Made by a program: the position numbers and the translations under genes
Part shown: one piece after another, positions 19,246 through 27,755 of the stretch
Position numbering within the stretch: position 1 is the stretch's first letter
Layout of the letters: every line of letters begins with the position of its first letter
NCBI RefSeq assembly: GCF_000833575.1
Contig: NZ_CP010827.1
Span: 1,909,993-1,973,992, forward strand
From: Corynebacterium singulare
Lineage (GTDB): Bacteria > Actinomycetota > Actinomycetes > Mycobacteriales > Mycobacteriaceae
Length of the DNA: 64,000 nucleotides
Reading direction: 5' to 3'
The notes under the pieces: model-generated
What the model was told of the DNA's origin: nothing
Seen by the model: the letters and a program-made list of their open reading frames with translations, nothing else
Database searches by the model: none

Positions 19246-19881
19246 TTAGAAGCGGACTGCGGAGTGAATCGGCATGTAGTTCAGGGAACGCTCGCCCACC
19301 GGAGTGCCGGTATTCAAAGCGTCAATGATGGTCCCGTGGCCGGTGTAGATACCGACGTGGGAGGCGCCAGAGTAGTAGACGATGATGTCACCCGGCTGCA
19401 GGGCGTCCAGAGAAACCGGAGTGCCGGCAGAAGCCTGCGCCTGGGAGGTGCGCGGGATGTTCACGCCCGCCTGGCGGTACGCCCAAGAGGTGAGGCCAGA
19501 GCAATCAAAAGCGCTCGGACCATTAGCGCCGTAGACGTACGGGGAGCCAACGGCAGAACGAGCAGCCTCAAGCACCTTCTCACCTACAGATTGGACCGGT
19601 GCCGGGGCTGGGACCTCAGCTGCCGGAGCCTCAACGGAGGCAGCGTAGCCAGAACCCTGGTTGGACTTCAGGGACGGGACATACTTTTCAACGTTAGGGA
19701 CCTGCTTAAGGTTCGGGACATTCTCCAAACCAGCGACATCAAAGCGGATGTCAGTGTTAGGAACGACGACCTCAGCGGCGTTGGCGGCAGCCGGTGCGGT
19801 GACGGCTGCAGCAGCTGCGACTGCAGCGGTGGTTGCAATGCGACGGGTGTTCAGGTTGCCCTGACGACGGTGCTTAGCCAC
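19246..19881 (-). CDS. nlpC: NlpC/P60 cell-wall peptidase (C. glutamicum nlpC/cg2402 type)
   Basis: 211-aa secreted endopeptidase. Signal peptide: KHRRQGNLNTRRIA followed by a hydrophobic Ala-rich run ending ANAAE. Then comes a ~60-residue Pro/Val-rich linker and a C-terminal NlpC/P60 domain with catalytic Cys (AFDCSGL) and His (HVGIYTG). The frame is open further upstream, but GTG 19881 has GGAG nine bases ahead and gives a proper signal peptide, so it is the chosen start. Its leader (19905-20060) looks like a c-di-AMP riboswitch, and GTAAC words and a GlxR-like site lie further upstream, fitting the MtrA and c-di-AMP control known for this gene in C. glutamicum. Confidence 0.9.
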   Translation of the reverse strand: MAKHRRQGNLNTRRIATTAAVAAAAAVTAPAAANAAEVVVPNTDIRFDVAGLENVPNLKQVPNVEKYVPSLKSNQGSGYAASVEAPAAEVPAPAPVQSVGEKVLEAARSAVGSPYVYGANGPSAFDCSGLTSWAYRQAGVNIPRTSQAQASAGTPVSLDALQPGDIIVYYSGASHVGIYTGHGTIIDALNTGTPVGERSLNYMPIHSAVRF

Positions 19882-19904
19882 GAATTTAAACTCCAAATCT
19901 TCCT

Positions 19905-20060
19905 GTGCGCCTACCCTCGCTACTTTTCGAAGGTTTGTCACCTTCCAAGGCATAGCGAAAGCTCTAACCCATGGGCGGGCCTAGCGTTCGACGATGACCC
20001 ATTCCTGTAGAGCCATCTCCGCTCGGCCCCCGACGTTAGGAGGGGCCAGACGCGGCGCTT
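19905..20060 (-). promoter_or_regulatory. Candidate c-di-AMP (ydaO-yuaA type) riboswitch in nlpC leader
   Basis: A structured ~155-nt leader ends ~25 nt before the nlpC start. On the minus strand GCGCC near the 5' end (complement of 20054-20058) can pair with GGCGC near the 3' end (complement of 19907-19911), closing the element. Inside, GGCCCC (20042-20047) and GGGGCC (20025-20030) form a stable helix. Homologous nlpC genes in C. glutamicum are reported to carry a ydaO c-di-AMP riboswitch. The class call rests mainly on that knowledge and the pairing; a covariance search was not possible. Confidence 0.55.
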
Positions 20061-20855
20061 AATTCTTCAGTTCGTATTGAGCACCGGTGATTGATACACC
20101 GTGTCGGTTACTCAATGTCTCGAATAGGTTACGAAATCATCACAAGCGATGTCGAGTTAGAAACGCAATCCAGGCTTCGTTACCGTCCTGTTATCAAACG
20201 TCAACCCAAACGAGACCCCCACACAACATCGAACGCCATTCACGCCCACGAGATCACCCAAATCGCCCACGACCAGCTGAAACATCCAGCCCGCACAATC
20301 ATCTACGACTGGACCAATTTCATTTTTCACAGGCCTTCCGGAAGCTAAAAAATCGTATTGTGACCTTCGTCACCCTTGTGTAATTCGGCGTAACTTTAAC
20401 CCCAACCGACCCTACATACACACCTTCACCACAGCCATAAACCGCCGTTTTCCAGCAGTTTTCCTGTCGCCCACGTCACTCAGCTTCGAGATCTGAGACT
20501 CAAATACGGCCAACAAGAGCCAGTTCACCAACACAATCCGCAGGTGAACAAAAGGTTAACCGACACCTCATGCTCTTTCGCCATGGCTTCAACCCCCTCA
20601 TGAACAATGTTTCCCGCCGTCGAATCCGCTGCCAACTCAAGGGAAGCACGCTGTCCCACGCCTAAGGGTCAACTACCGTTTCTTCTTTCGGGCATCTCGA
20701 AACGCTACCGATCATCCAGCACCGCACGCGCCACCTGCAATCGCTTAAACCAAGGCCACTCATGCAGGCGACTAACGTGGCCAGCCATATAGAACTGAAC
20801 CCAGGTTGATGGAGGGGGCGTCGTAAAGCAGCCCCCGAGGACCCCCAAGCGAACG
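20061..20855. other. Gene-free regulatory region between qcrB and nlpC
   Basis: About 800 bp of lower-GC sequence with only short, compositionally unconvincing frames. It holds the promoter region of nlpC: GTTAC words (GTAAC on the nlpC strand) start at 20107, 20128 and 20179, the first two 21 bp apart as in MtrA-type direct repeats, and a GlxR-like palindrome lies at 20359-20374. Nothing else is recognised at 20400-20855. Confidence 0.6.
20359..20374. promoter_or_regulatory. GlxR (CRP-type) binding-site candidate
   Basis: TGTGACCTTCGTCACC matches the corynebacterial GlxR consensus TGTGANNTANNTCACA at both half sites except the last base, with TT rather than TA in the centre. It lies ~480 bp upstream of the nlpC start and would act on the long nlpC leader promoter region. 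Binding is inferred. Confidence 0.45.
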
Positions 20856-20900
20856 CAAAAGCCCGTCCCCCACCTCGTCATCGAAGGTGAGAAACGGGCT
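20856..20900 (-). terminator. Terminator of the qcrCAB operon
   Basis: Stem AGCCCGT (20860-20866) / ACGGGCT (20894-20900) encloses a second helix CACCT/AGGTG. On the minus strand the stem is followed by TTTTGCG. It lies 27 bp past the qcrB stop. Confidence 0.8.
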
Positions 20901-20926
20901 CGGTGAGCGTGTTTCAGAGAGTGGCG

Positions 20927-22549
20927 CTAGATGCGGCCGTTCTCTTCGTCGTCACGACGGTTAGCCTCGTTGAGCTGACGGAACATCTCCGCCTCCTCAG
21001 CGTGGTTCTCCTCGTGGATCTCGTGGACACGGGACATCAGGGCCGAGTCATCCGGGGAGAATACACCCTGGGTTTCGGAGTCAGCCAGACCAAGCTGGTT
21101 AAGCTGCTTCGGAACCTGGGCACCGGCGTACTCGAGCGGAATCGGGTGACCATGGTCATCGACCGGGCCGAGCGGCTGGTGAACCTCGATGAAGGCACCA
21201 TTCGGAAGCTGCTTGATGACACCGGTCTCGATACCGTGCTCCAGAACCTCGCGGTCGGAGCGCTGCAGACCAACACAGATGCGGTAGGTCATGAAGTAGG
21301 CAATCGGCGGCAGGACGATAAGGCCGATACGGCCGACCCAGGTCATCGCGTTCAGCGAAATCTGGAAGAAGTTAGCCACGTGGTCATTACCACCGGACAG
21401 GGTCACCAACAGGAAGAAGGTGATGGCCATTGCACCGATAGCGGAGCGAACCGGTACGTCACGCGGGCGCTGGAGAAGGTTGTGGTGTGCGTCGTCGCCA
21501 GTCAGCTTCTTCTCAATGAAGGGGTAGGCGAAGAGCAGGATAACCATGACACCACAGAGCAGGGCGACCCAGAATGCGGACGGGATGGTGTAGTTGCCGA
21601 TGTAGAGCTCCCATGCCGGCATGACACGAGCAACACCATCAGTCCACAGCATGTAGATATCCGGCTGGGAACCAGCGGAGACCTGGGACGGATTGTAGGG
21701 TCCAAGGCTCCAGATGGCGTTAATGGTCAGCAGACCAGAGATGAGTGCCAGCACGCCAGCAACCATCAAGCCCATACCAATCGCCTTGGTGGCGAAGACC
21801 GGCATAATGCGGACGCCGACAACGTTGTTCTCTGCGCGGCCGGGTCCAGGGAACTGGGTGTGCTTCTGGAACCACACCATGATGAGGTGGGCTGCGATGA
21901 GGCCCAGGATGATGCCCGGGATAACCAGCACGTGCAGGATGTAGAAGCGGTCCAGCATCAGGTCGGACGGGAAGTCGCCACCGAAAATAGCCCAGTGCAA
22001 CCAGGTACCAATGATCGGCAGACCCAGGATGATGGCGGACATGATGCGCAGACCAACACCGGAGAGCAGGTCATCCGGGAGGGAGTAACCAAGGAAGCCC
22101 TCGATCATACCCAGGAGGATGAGTGCGCAACCGATGATCCAGTTAGCCTCACGCGGGCGGCGGAAGGCGCCGGTGAAGAAGATGCGGAGCATGTGGGCAA
22201 TCATGGACATCATGAACATGAGTGCTGCCCAGTGGTGCATCTGGCGGACGAAGAGACCGCCGCGAACCTCGAAGGAGAGGTCCAGCGCCGTTGCGTAGGC
22301 GCGAGACATCTCGACGCCGTTGAGCGGGGTGTAGGCACCGTCGTAGATGACCTTCGTGATGGAAGGGTCAAAGAACAGTGCAAGGTAAATACCGGTCAGC
22401 AGCAGGATGATGAAGCTGTACAGCGCCATCTCACCAAGCATGAAGGACCAGTGAGTCGGAAAGACTTTGTTGAGCTGGGTACGCAGGACGCCGGCGGCAG
22501 AGTAGCGCTCGTCCATGTTGTTGCCCATCTTGGCAAGTTTGTTACTCAT
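20927..22549 (-). CDS. qcrB: Cytochrome bc1 complex cytochrome b subunit QcrB
   Basis: 540-aa membrane subunit of the menaquinol:cytochrome c reductase, part of the bc1-aa3 supercomplex. Heme-ligating His residues lie in the second and fourth membrane segments ([22 protein letters not shown] and [26 protein letters not shown]). The Qo-site motif is present in its actinobacterial form. A ~120-residue cytoplasmic C-terminal extension rich in Glu/His/Asp is typical of actinobacterial QcrB. The start ATG overlaps the qcrA stop (TAATG), so the genes are translationally coupled. Confidence 0.97.
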   Translation of the reverse strand: MSNKLAKMGNNMDERYSAAGVLRTQLNKVFPTHWSFMLGEMALYSFIILLLTGIYLALFFDPSITKVIYDGAYTPLNGVEMSRAYATALDLSFEVRGGLFVRQMHHWAALMFMMSMIAHMLRIFFTGAFRRPREANWIIGCALILLGMIEGFLGYSLPDDLLSGVGLRIMSAIILGLPIIGTWLHWAIFGGDFPSDLMLDRFYILHVLVIPGIILGLIAAHLIMVWFQKHTQFPGPGRAENNVVGVRIMPVFATKAIGMGLMVAGVLALISGLLTINAIWSLGPYNPSQVSAGSQPDIYMLWTDGVARVMPAWELYIGNYTIPSAFWVALLCGVMVILLFAYPFIEKKLTGDDAHHNLLQRPRDVPVRSAIGAMAITFFLLVTLSGGNDHVANFFQISLNAMTWVGRIGLIVLPPIAYFMTYRICVGLQRSDREVLEHGIETGVIKQLPNGAFIEVHQPLGPVDDHGHPIPLEYAGAQVPKQLNQLGLADSETQGVFSPDDSALMSRVHEIHEENHAEEAEMFRQLNEANRRDDEENGRI

Positions 22550-23769
22550 TATGACTTACGCTCCCAGAATGCAGGTCCGACGGGCTCGACGAAGTTGCCC
22601 TTGGCAACCATGTAGCCTTCGTCGTCCACCTCGATCGGCAGCTGCGGCAGTGCACGGGCAGCCGGGCCGAAGACCGGCTTGCCGTAGTGCAGAGCATCGA
22701 ACTGCGACTGGTGGCACGGGCAAAGAATGCGGTTGGTCTGTGCCTCGTACAGAGAGGTCGGGCAACCGATGTGGGTACAGATCTTGGAGTAGGCGTAGTA
22801 GTCGCCGTAGTGGAAGTCCTCCTGACCCTTGCGCTCGATGGCCTTCTTAGCGTCATCGTTGCGTAGGCGGATGAGCATCACAGCATTGCGGTTTCCGTGA
22901 ATGGAGTGCATGTGATTCTCGTAGACGTCCTTTTCCTCAGACCACTCAGCGCCGTCGTTGACGTCCTCGGCGGCGAGCGGGAAGACGGTCTCCATGCCGC
23001 CCGCTGCAAGATCCTCCGGACGGACACGAACCAGGCGGGCAAGGCCGCGGGTGGTGTAGTGCTCGCCGGATTCACCAGCGTGCTTCTCAGCAATGGTACC
23101 GGTATCACGAGCAAGATAGAGCTTCACGCCCTTCTCGTGCATGGTCCAGCCGGAGGTCCACAGGGTGCCGTCACCAGCGTAGTTCAGCTCGTGGCGCTTC
23201 TTCCACGGGTTGTTGATAGCGCCAGCGAGCGGGGCGATAACAGTCAGGCCGAAGAGAACGCCGGCGCCGCCCAGCAGACCCTTGATGGTGGTACGACGAC
23301 CAAGGGTGGAGGTGTTCCACGAGTCATTGAGCAGTGCGGTCAGGGTGCGACGGTCAACCTCGTCGGAAGGACCGTCGTGGCGACGCTGCACGGAAATTTC
23401 TTCCGGCAGGATCTTCTTGACGTACTGGACGATGGCAAAGCCGAGACCGAGGATGCACAGGCCAGAGGTCAGACCGAGAAGCGGGGTGTAGAGAGTGTGC
23501 CACCACAGGCCATCCTCACCCAGCATCTTGTACTGCCACGGCCAGAACAGGTACACGCCGAGGAAGGCGATGCCCATCAATACGGAGATAAGCAGCCAGA
23601 ACGTGATGTTGGCGGCGGCTCGCTTTTCAGCCGGGTCGCCGTCCACCGGGAAGCGTTCCTTGCGGAACGCAACGGTGACGTCATCAAGCTCGGTACCGAG
23701 CGCGGCGAGCTCGTCGTTGCTCATGGCATCGAGCTCTTTGCGAGAGTAATTCTTCTTTACGTTGCTCAT
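22549..23769 (-). CDS. qcrA: Rieske iron-sulfur subunit QcrA
   Basis: 406-aa subunit with three N-terminal membrane segments (~55-77, ~90-115, ~165-185), as in actinobacterial QcrA, and a C-terminal Rieske domain with both cluster motifs: CTHIGCP and CPCHQSQFD. It transfers electrons from menaquinol to the diheme cytochrome QcrC. ATG 23769 ([14 protein letters not shown]) overlaps the qcrC stop (ATGA), so it is preferred to the longer upstream frame starting at 23826. It belongs to operon qcrC-qcrA-qcrB. Confidence 0.96.
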   Translation of the reverse strand: MSNVKKNYSRKELDAMSNDELAALGTELDDVTVAFRKERFPVDGDPAEKRAAANITFWLLISVLMGIAFLGVYLFWPWQYKMLGEDGLWWHTLYTPLLGLTSGLCILGLGFAIVQYVKKILPEEISVQRRHDGPSDEVDRRTLTALLNDSWNTSTLGRRTTIKGLLGGAGVLFGLTVIAPLAGAINNPWKKRHELNYAGDGTLWTSGWTMHEKGVKLYLARDTGTIAEKHAGESGEHYTTRGLARLVRVRPEDLAAGGMETVFPLAAEDVNDGAEWSEEKDVYENHMHSIHGNRNAVMLIRLRNDDAKKAIERKGQEDFHYGDYYAYSKICTHIGCPTSLYEAQTNRILCPCHQSQFDALHYGKPVFGPAARALPQLPIEVDDEGYMVAKGNFVEPVGPAFWERKS

Positions 23770-24653
23770 GAGCGAGATCCAATCCACATAGCGGCAACGC
23801 ACAGAAGGCTGATGCCGATGATCCACATTGCCAGGCCCTCAGCCACCGGGCCGAGACCGCCAAGGTCCCAACCGGCCGGGGACGGGGTTTCCTTCGCAGA
23901 CTTGAGGTAGGCGATGATGTCCTTCTTCTCATCTGCGGTCAGCTGACGGTCGGAGAACTTCGGCATGTTCTGCGGACCGGTCAGCATTGCCTGGTAGATC
24001 TCCTGCTCGTTGGCAGGTGCCAGCGGCGGAGCAAACTTACCGGAGGACAGCGCGCCACCCTGGCCGGTGAAGTTGTGGCAGGAGGCACAGTTCATGCGGA
24101 AGAGCTCGGAGCCCTTGGCAACGTCCTCGGCCTGAATCTGGCCGTTGTAGTTCGCACCACGCAGGGACTCCTGCGCAACGGAACCGTCCTCGTTGTAGAC
24201 GATGTCCGCGCCGCCGCCGTTGGCAGCAACGTAAGCGGCAAGAGCCATAGTCTGCTGCTCGGTGTAGCGTGGGGTCTTGCGCTCAGCCTGTGCGTCGTTG
24301 GACATCATCGGCATGCGGCCGGAGTGCACCTGGAAGTACACGGAACCGGCACCGATACCGACGAGGGAGGGACCGCGGTCCTTAATACCCTGGAGGTTCG
24401 CGCCGTGGCAGGTAATACAAGCAAGTTCGTAGATGTCCTTGCCCTCTTGAACGAGAGCTTGGTCATCCTTAGCAGCGGTAGCGACCTGAGCGTCCGGGGT
24501 CAGGGCGGAAGCCAAGACACCAGCGCCGGTGAGACCGATGCTCAGTGCGAAGACGCCTGCAAGGGTGCGCTTCGCCTTGCGGCGACGGCGGGTCTTCTTA
24601 GCCGCGACAGTGGTCTCCTCCACTGCGGCGGGTTGCTGGATGTTATCCATCAT
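23766..24653 (-). CDS. qcrC: Diheme cytochrome c subunit QcrC
   Basis: 295-aa diheme cytochrome cc. The basic N-terminus ([11 protein letters not shown]) and a membrane segment (~30-50) are followed by two CXXCH heme sites: CITCH (~79-83) and CASCH (~178-182). A C-terminal membrane anchor (~265-288, [18 protein letters not shown]) follows. It passes electrons from the Rieske centre directly to CuA of cytochrome aa3, replacing soluble cytochrome c. It is the first gene of qcrCAB here, 65 bp downstream of ctaE. Confidence 0.97.
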   Translation of the reverse strand: MMDNIQQPAAVEETTVAAKKTRRRRKAKRTLAGVFALSIGLTGAGVLASALTPDAQVATAAKDDQALVQEGKDIYELACITCHGANLQGIKDRGPSLVGIGAGSVYFQVHSGRMPMMSNDAQAERKTPRYTEQQTMALAAYVAANGGGADIVYNEDGSVAQESLRGANYNGQIQAEDVAKGSELFRMNCASCHNFTGQGGALSSGKFAPPLAPANEQEIYQAMLTGPQNMPKFSDRQLTADEKKDIIAYLKSAKETPSPAGWDLGGLGPVAEGLAMWIIGISLLCVAAMWIGSRS

Positions 24654-24718
24654 TTTCCTTTAGATAACTCGTACATGGAAATGGATGGCTGTAGGCCGGA
24701 TGCTCCGGCACCTACGGC

Positions 24719-25366
24719 CTACTGAACTAGGTAGATGACTACGAACACGCCAATCCACACAACGTCAACGAAGTGCCAGTAGTAAGACACTGCCATCGCT
24801 GCGGTTGCCTGTGCCGGCGTGAACTTGGAGCGAGCAATACGCGCCAAGATAATTCCGAAGGAAATCAGACCTGCGGTCACGTGCGCCGCGTGGAAGCCGG
24901 TCAGAATGTAGAAGACCGAACCAAACACGGAGGACTGCACTGTCACACCTGCCATGATCAACTCTGTCCACTCGAATGCCATGATGCCCAAGAAGACAAC
25001 ACCCAACGCGAGGGTCACCGAGTACCAGAGTCGGAGCTTGTATACGTCACCCCTTTCTGCTGCAAACACGCCGAACTGGGAGGTCACGGAGGAGAGAACC
25101 AGAACAGTCGTGATGACAAAGCCCATCGGCACGTTGATGTGCGCGGTGTGCTCAGCCCAGTCACCCTCCTGGCCGTTCGCACGCGAGGTAAACCACATCG
25201 CGAACAGTCCAGCAAAGAACATCAATTCCTGAGACAGGAACACGATGGTGCCCACGCTGACCATGTTGGGTCGGTTCAGCGCGGCAACACGTGGTGCTGC
25301 CATACCTTGGTTAGAAACTACGCTCGTCACGCATAACAGTATGGCCGGTCGGGACTCATAAGTCAT
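24719..25366 (-). CDS. ctaE: Cytochrome c oxidase subunit III CtaE
   Basis: 215-aa subunit III of aa3-type oxidase with five membrane segments. Family stretches are SVGTIVFLSQELMFFAGLF, the quinone/lipid-site Glu in FEWTELI, GFHAAHVTAGL and SYYWHFVDVVWIGVF at the C-terminus. Two starts are plausible: ATG 25366, which has a GGGGGG run ~8 bases upstream but adds 12 residues (TYESRPAILLC), and GTG 25330 (VTSVVSNQGM), which matches homologues and may be leaderless behind a TACTGT -10-like hexamer. It heads the ctaE-qcrCAB operon. Confidence 0.94.
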   Translation of the reverse strand: MTYESRPAILLCVTSVVSNQGMAAPRVAALNRPNMVSVGTIVFLSQELMFFAGLFAMWFTSRANGQEGDWAEHTAHINVPMGFVITTVLVLSSVTSQFGVFAAERGDVYKLRLWYSVTLALGVVFLGIMAFEWTELIMAGVTVQSSVFGSVFYILTGFHAAHVTAGLISFGIILARIARSKFTPAQATAAMAVSYYWHFVDVVWIGVFVVIYLVQ

Positions 25367-25798
25367 CTCAATTCCCCCCGATTTTTTGAGGCCGCGACAT
25401 AGACCTTCACACGTCCGTCAGGTCCCAGCCACACAAAAGTCTTCTAAAAGTTCGTGGGAACTTTTTGCGGCGCTTTCCGACGCCCCATTAATGCAGGTAG
25501 CACGATTCCCACTCCCCCAAGGCCAAAATGCTGACGTAGCACCGCATGATCGCGACAGACATACGCAAGCTCTTCGCGCAGTTCTTTCAATGAGATAAAT
25601 CACAAGTAGAATCGGGGACATTAGCGCAGGTTTGCAACTTTCGGATGACCCCCGAAAAAATAGCGTTTAACGTGCTGGAACTGGCAAAGGAAAGGCGTAG
25701 ATAAGCGCCTGCCATGCTTCCCCGACTCCCCCGCCTTAAAAATTTTCCGACAACCCGGGAACTTTGCAGCACAGATTCCGACCCGCTGAGATCGACAA
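25367..25798. other. Gene-free region upstream of ctaE
   Basis: About 430 bp with no credible gene; it must hold the ctaE-qcrCAB promoter. A clear interrupted palindrome, AAAAGTTCGTGGGAACTTTT (25446-25465), lies 80-100 bp upstream of the ctaE start and looks like an operator. I recognise no known regulator site in the rest. Confidence 0.55.
25446..25465. promoter_or_regulatory. Palindrome upstream of ctaE (putative operator)
   Basis: The 20-bp element AAAAGTTCGTGGGAACTTTT has 8-bp arms (AAAAGTTC/GAACTTTT) around a 4-bp centre. It lies 81-100 bp upstream of ATG 25366. No matching regulator is known to me. It may alternatively be a weak terminator-like hairpin because a T run follows the right arm. 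Confidence 0.4.
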
Positions 25799-25829
25799 AG
25801 CCCCCGACCCAAAAAGAGGGTCGAGGGCT
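25799..25829 (-). terminator. Terminator after ctaF
   Basis: A 12-bp stem, AGCCCCCGACCC (25799-25810) / GGGTCGAGGGCT (25818-25829), with one mismatch and a 7-nt A-rich loop, lies 42 bp past the ctaF stop. The minus-strand tail CTTTGTCG is only modestly T-rich. Confidence 0.7.
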
Positions 25830-25870
25830 CGAGAAGTCGTGGCACTAGTACGCGCGGCAGATAAGGCGCT

Positions 25871-26302
25871 TTAGTGCTTTTCCTTCGGCAGACCGTACTG
25901 CAGGGACAGGCCGGTTACGGAGGTAACAAGGAGAACTGCACCCAAGGCAATCAGCCAGTAGTAAAGGAAGATGACGCCAAGGCCAAGAACGGCAATGGAA
26001 CCGGTCATTGCCAGCGGCCAGATGGAGCTCGGAGAGAAGAAGCCGAGGATACCAGCCTTGTCTTCAGTCTCTGCCTCTTCCCAATCTTCCGGAGTCAGGT
26101 CGACGCGGTTATCAGTGAAGTGCAGGTAGCCACCCAGCATGATGCACAGGAGCACCGCAAGGAGCATGCCCACAATGCCGACCCACTCCGGGCCGTAGAG
26201 GTAGCCATCATCCTTGACGTAGTTAACGCCAACGATGTAGACGATGAGCGACACAAAGAGGTAGACCGCGATGGAGTAAAAGACCTTAGATGTTGCACGC
26301 AT
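25871..26302 (-). CDS. ctaF: Cytochrome c oxidase subunit IV CtaF (actinobacterial)
   Basis: 143-aa actinobacterial oxidase subunit 4 with four membrane segments (~8-27, ~38-58, ~94-112, ~115-132). The segment order and the acidic loop between helices 2 and 3 ([20 protein letters not shown]) are diagnostic. It is a structural subunit of the aa3 oxidase in the bcc-aa3 supercomplex and lies 19 bp downstream of ctaC in one transcription unit. Start ATG 26302 ([16 protein letters not shown]). Confidence 0.94.
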   Translation of the reverse strand: MRATSKVFYSIAVYLFVSLIVYIVGVNYVKDDGYLYGPEWVGIVGMLLAVLLCIMLGGYLHFTDNRVDLTPEDWEEAETEDKAGILGFFSPSSIWPLAMTGSIAVLGLGVIFLYYWLIALGAVLLVTSVTGLSLQYGLPKEKH

Positions 26303-26321
26303 TGTGTATCAGTTCCTTTTC

Positions 26322-27401
26322 TTATGCTGCTTCGGCGGTGTCGACGAAGTTGTCGGCATCGCGGGTATCGCGCAGGGAGTTGAACGGAGACGTGGTCACA
26401 GCGTAAGGCTCCTCGCCGATGTGCTTGAGAGCCTCAGCGTTGGTAGCCTCCGGGTTCTGCTCGCGGAACTGGAGGTACTCGTTGAAGTCAGCGCGGTCAA
26501 CGACGCGAATCTCGAAGTTCATCATGGCGTGGTAGGTACCGCACATCTCGGCACAGCGACCAACGAAGGCGCCCTTCTCTTCAATCTTCTCCACCTGGAA
26601 GCGACGCTCCTGGGCGTTCTTTTCCGGGTGAGCGTAGACGTCACGCTTGAACAGGAACTCCGGAACCCAGAAGCCGTGGGAAACGTCACCCGATGCGAGG
26701 CGGAACTCAATCGGGGTATCAACCGGGAGAACCAGAACCGGAATCTCCTCGGTGGAACCTACGGTCTCAATCTTGTTGAAGTTGAGGTAGGAGATGTCAC
26801 CGGTGGACTTACCGTGAATCGGGTTCGGGTTCGGGGTGCCCTCCGGGTCGATCGCGGACTCTTCAGCAAGCTTCTGACGCTCAGTGTCGGCGCCGTCGTA
26901 GTTCTCGCCATCCACCTTGTTCTCGGCGTAACCGAACTTCCAGTTCCACTGGTACGCGGTGACGTCAACGGTGACCTCAGGGTTCTTATCCAGAGCGGTG
27001 ACCTTCTGCTGCGCCTGCACAGTGAAGAAGAAGAGGGTCATGATGATAAGAATCGGCATAATCGTCAACGCCAGCTCGAGCGGCACGTTGTACTGCAGCT
27101 GCTTCGGGAACTCGCCTTTGCCAGCCTTCTCCGCCTTCTTCGCATTCCAGCGGAAGATAGCGGTGAGGAAGAGACCCCACATAATGAAACCGACGATCCA
27201 TGCAGCAACCCAGACCCAGATCCAGAAGTTGTACATCGATTCAGCCTCAGGGGTAATGCCCTTTGGCCAGCCGAAACCAAGAAGGTTCTCCATGGCCGTC
27301 GGTGCCGCGACGTCACAACCCGCCAGAGCGAAGCCGCCGAGGGCGACAACGCCCGCTAGACCAGCCTTGCGGGCGAGATTGCGTTCTTTACGCTGTCCCA
27401 C
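26322..27401 (-). CDS. ctaC: Cytochrome c oxidase subunit II CtaC
   Basis: 359-aa CuA subunit. A lipoprotein-type signal peptide ends in the lipobox FALAGC, so the mature protein is predicted to be diacylated at Cys. Two membrane segments follow (~62-85 and ~113-135), then a periplasmic cupredoxin domain with the CuA site GRCAEMCGTYHAMM and the upstream GDVSHGFWVPEF His. An insertion around NKVDGENYDGADTERQKLAEE is the Gram-positive loop that contacts QcrC. The frame is open to 27479, but GTG 27401 (VGQRKERNLARKAG) fits the homologous start with AGAAAGG 10 bases ahead. It is co-transcribed with ctaF. Confidence 0.95.
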   Translation of the reverse strand: MGQRKERNLARKAGLAGVVALGGFALAGCDVAAPTAMENLLGFGWPKGITPEAESMYNFWIWVWVAAWIVGFIMWGLFLTAIFRWNAKKAEKAGKGEFPKQLQYNVPLELALTIMPILIIMTLFFFTVQAQQKVTALDKNPEVTVDVTAYQWNWKFGYAENKVDGENYDGADTERQKLAEESAIDPEGTPNPNPIHGKSTGDISYLNFNKIETVGSTEEIPVLVLPVDTPIEFRLASGDVSHGFWVPEFLFKRDVYAHPEKNAQERRFQVEKIEEKGAFVGRCAEMCGTYHAMMNFEIRVVDRADFNEYLQFREQNPEATNAEALKHIGEEPYAVTTSPFNSLRDTRDADNFVDTAEAA

Positions 27402-27755
27402 GTGTGTTCTGCCTTTCTGTGCACACAAACTTCTCGAATACTCATAGAGCATTCCTACCCAATCAGGATAGAGCATCACGCTCGACTTTCAGACCTTTTA
27501 CGTGGCCCAATCAGGCATGAAAGAAGCTCCATAAATAATGAACGCAAGGGATGTTACCGGCCCACCTGCATAAGATCACTCCAGCGCCCCCACCCTCCCC
27601 CTGCCGCTTATGATCCAATTCACAACCCTGGTGGGCTCCCATCATCCGAAAGTTCGCACCCTAACGGGGAGCGCGGCGCGGGGTTCGCAGATCCCCTCAC
27701 CGCAGCCGTAAAGTGTGTCGCAGATGAACCTTCATATATAAGGAGAAACACGTTT
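27402..27755. other. Divergent promoter region between ctaC and asnB
   Basis: About 350 bp between two divergent genes, with promoters for both expected here. AAGGAG about 10 bases before asnB is its ribosome site. No operator or RNA motif is recognised. Confidence 0.5.

Noticed and set aside
20903..22615. 570-codon plus-strand frame over qcrB
   Set aside because: Antisense shadow of qcrB; its translation is Asp/Val/Gly-rich with no domain.
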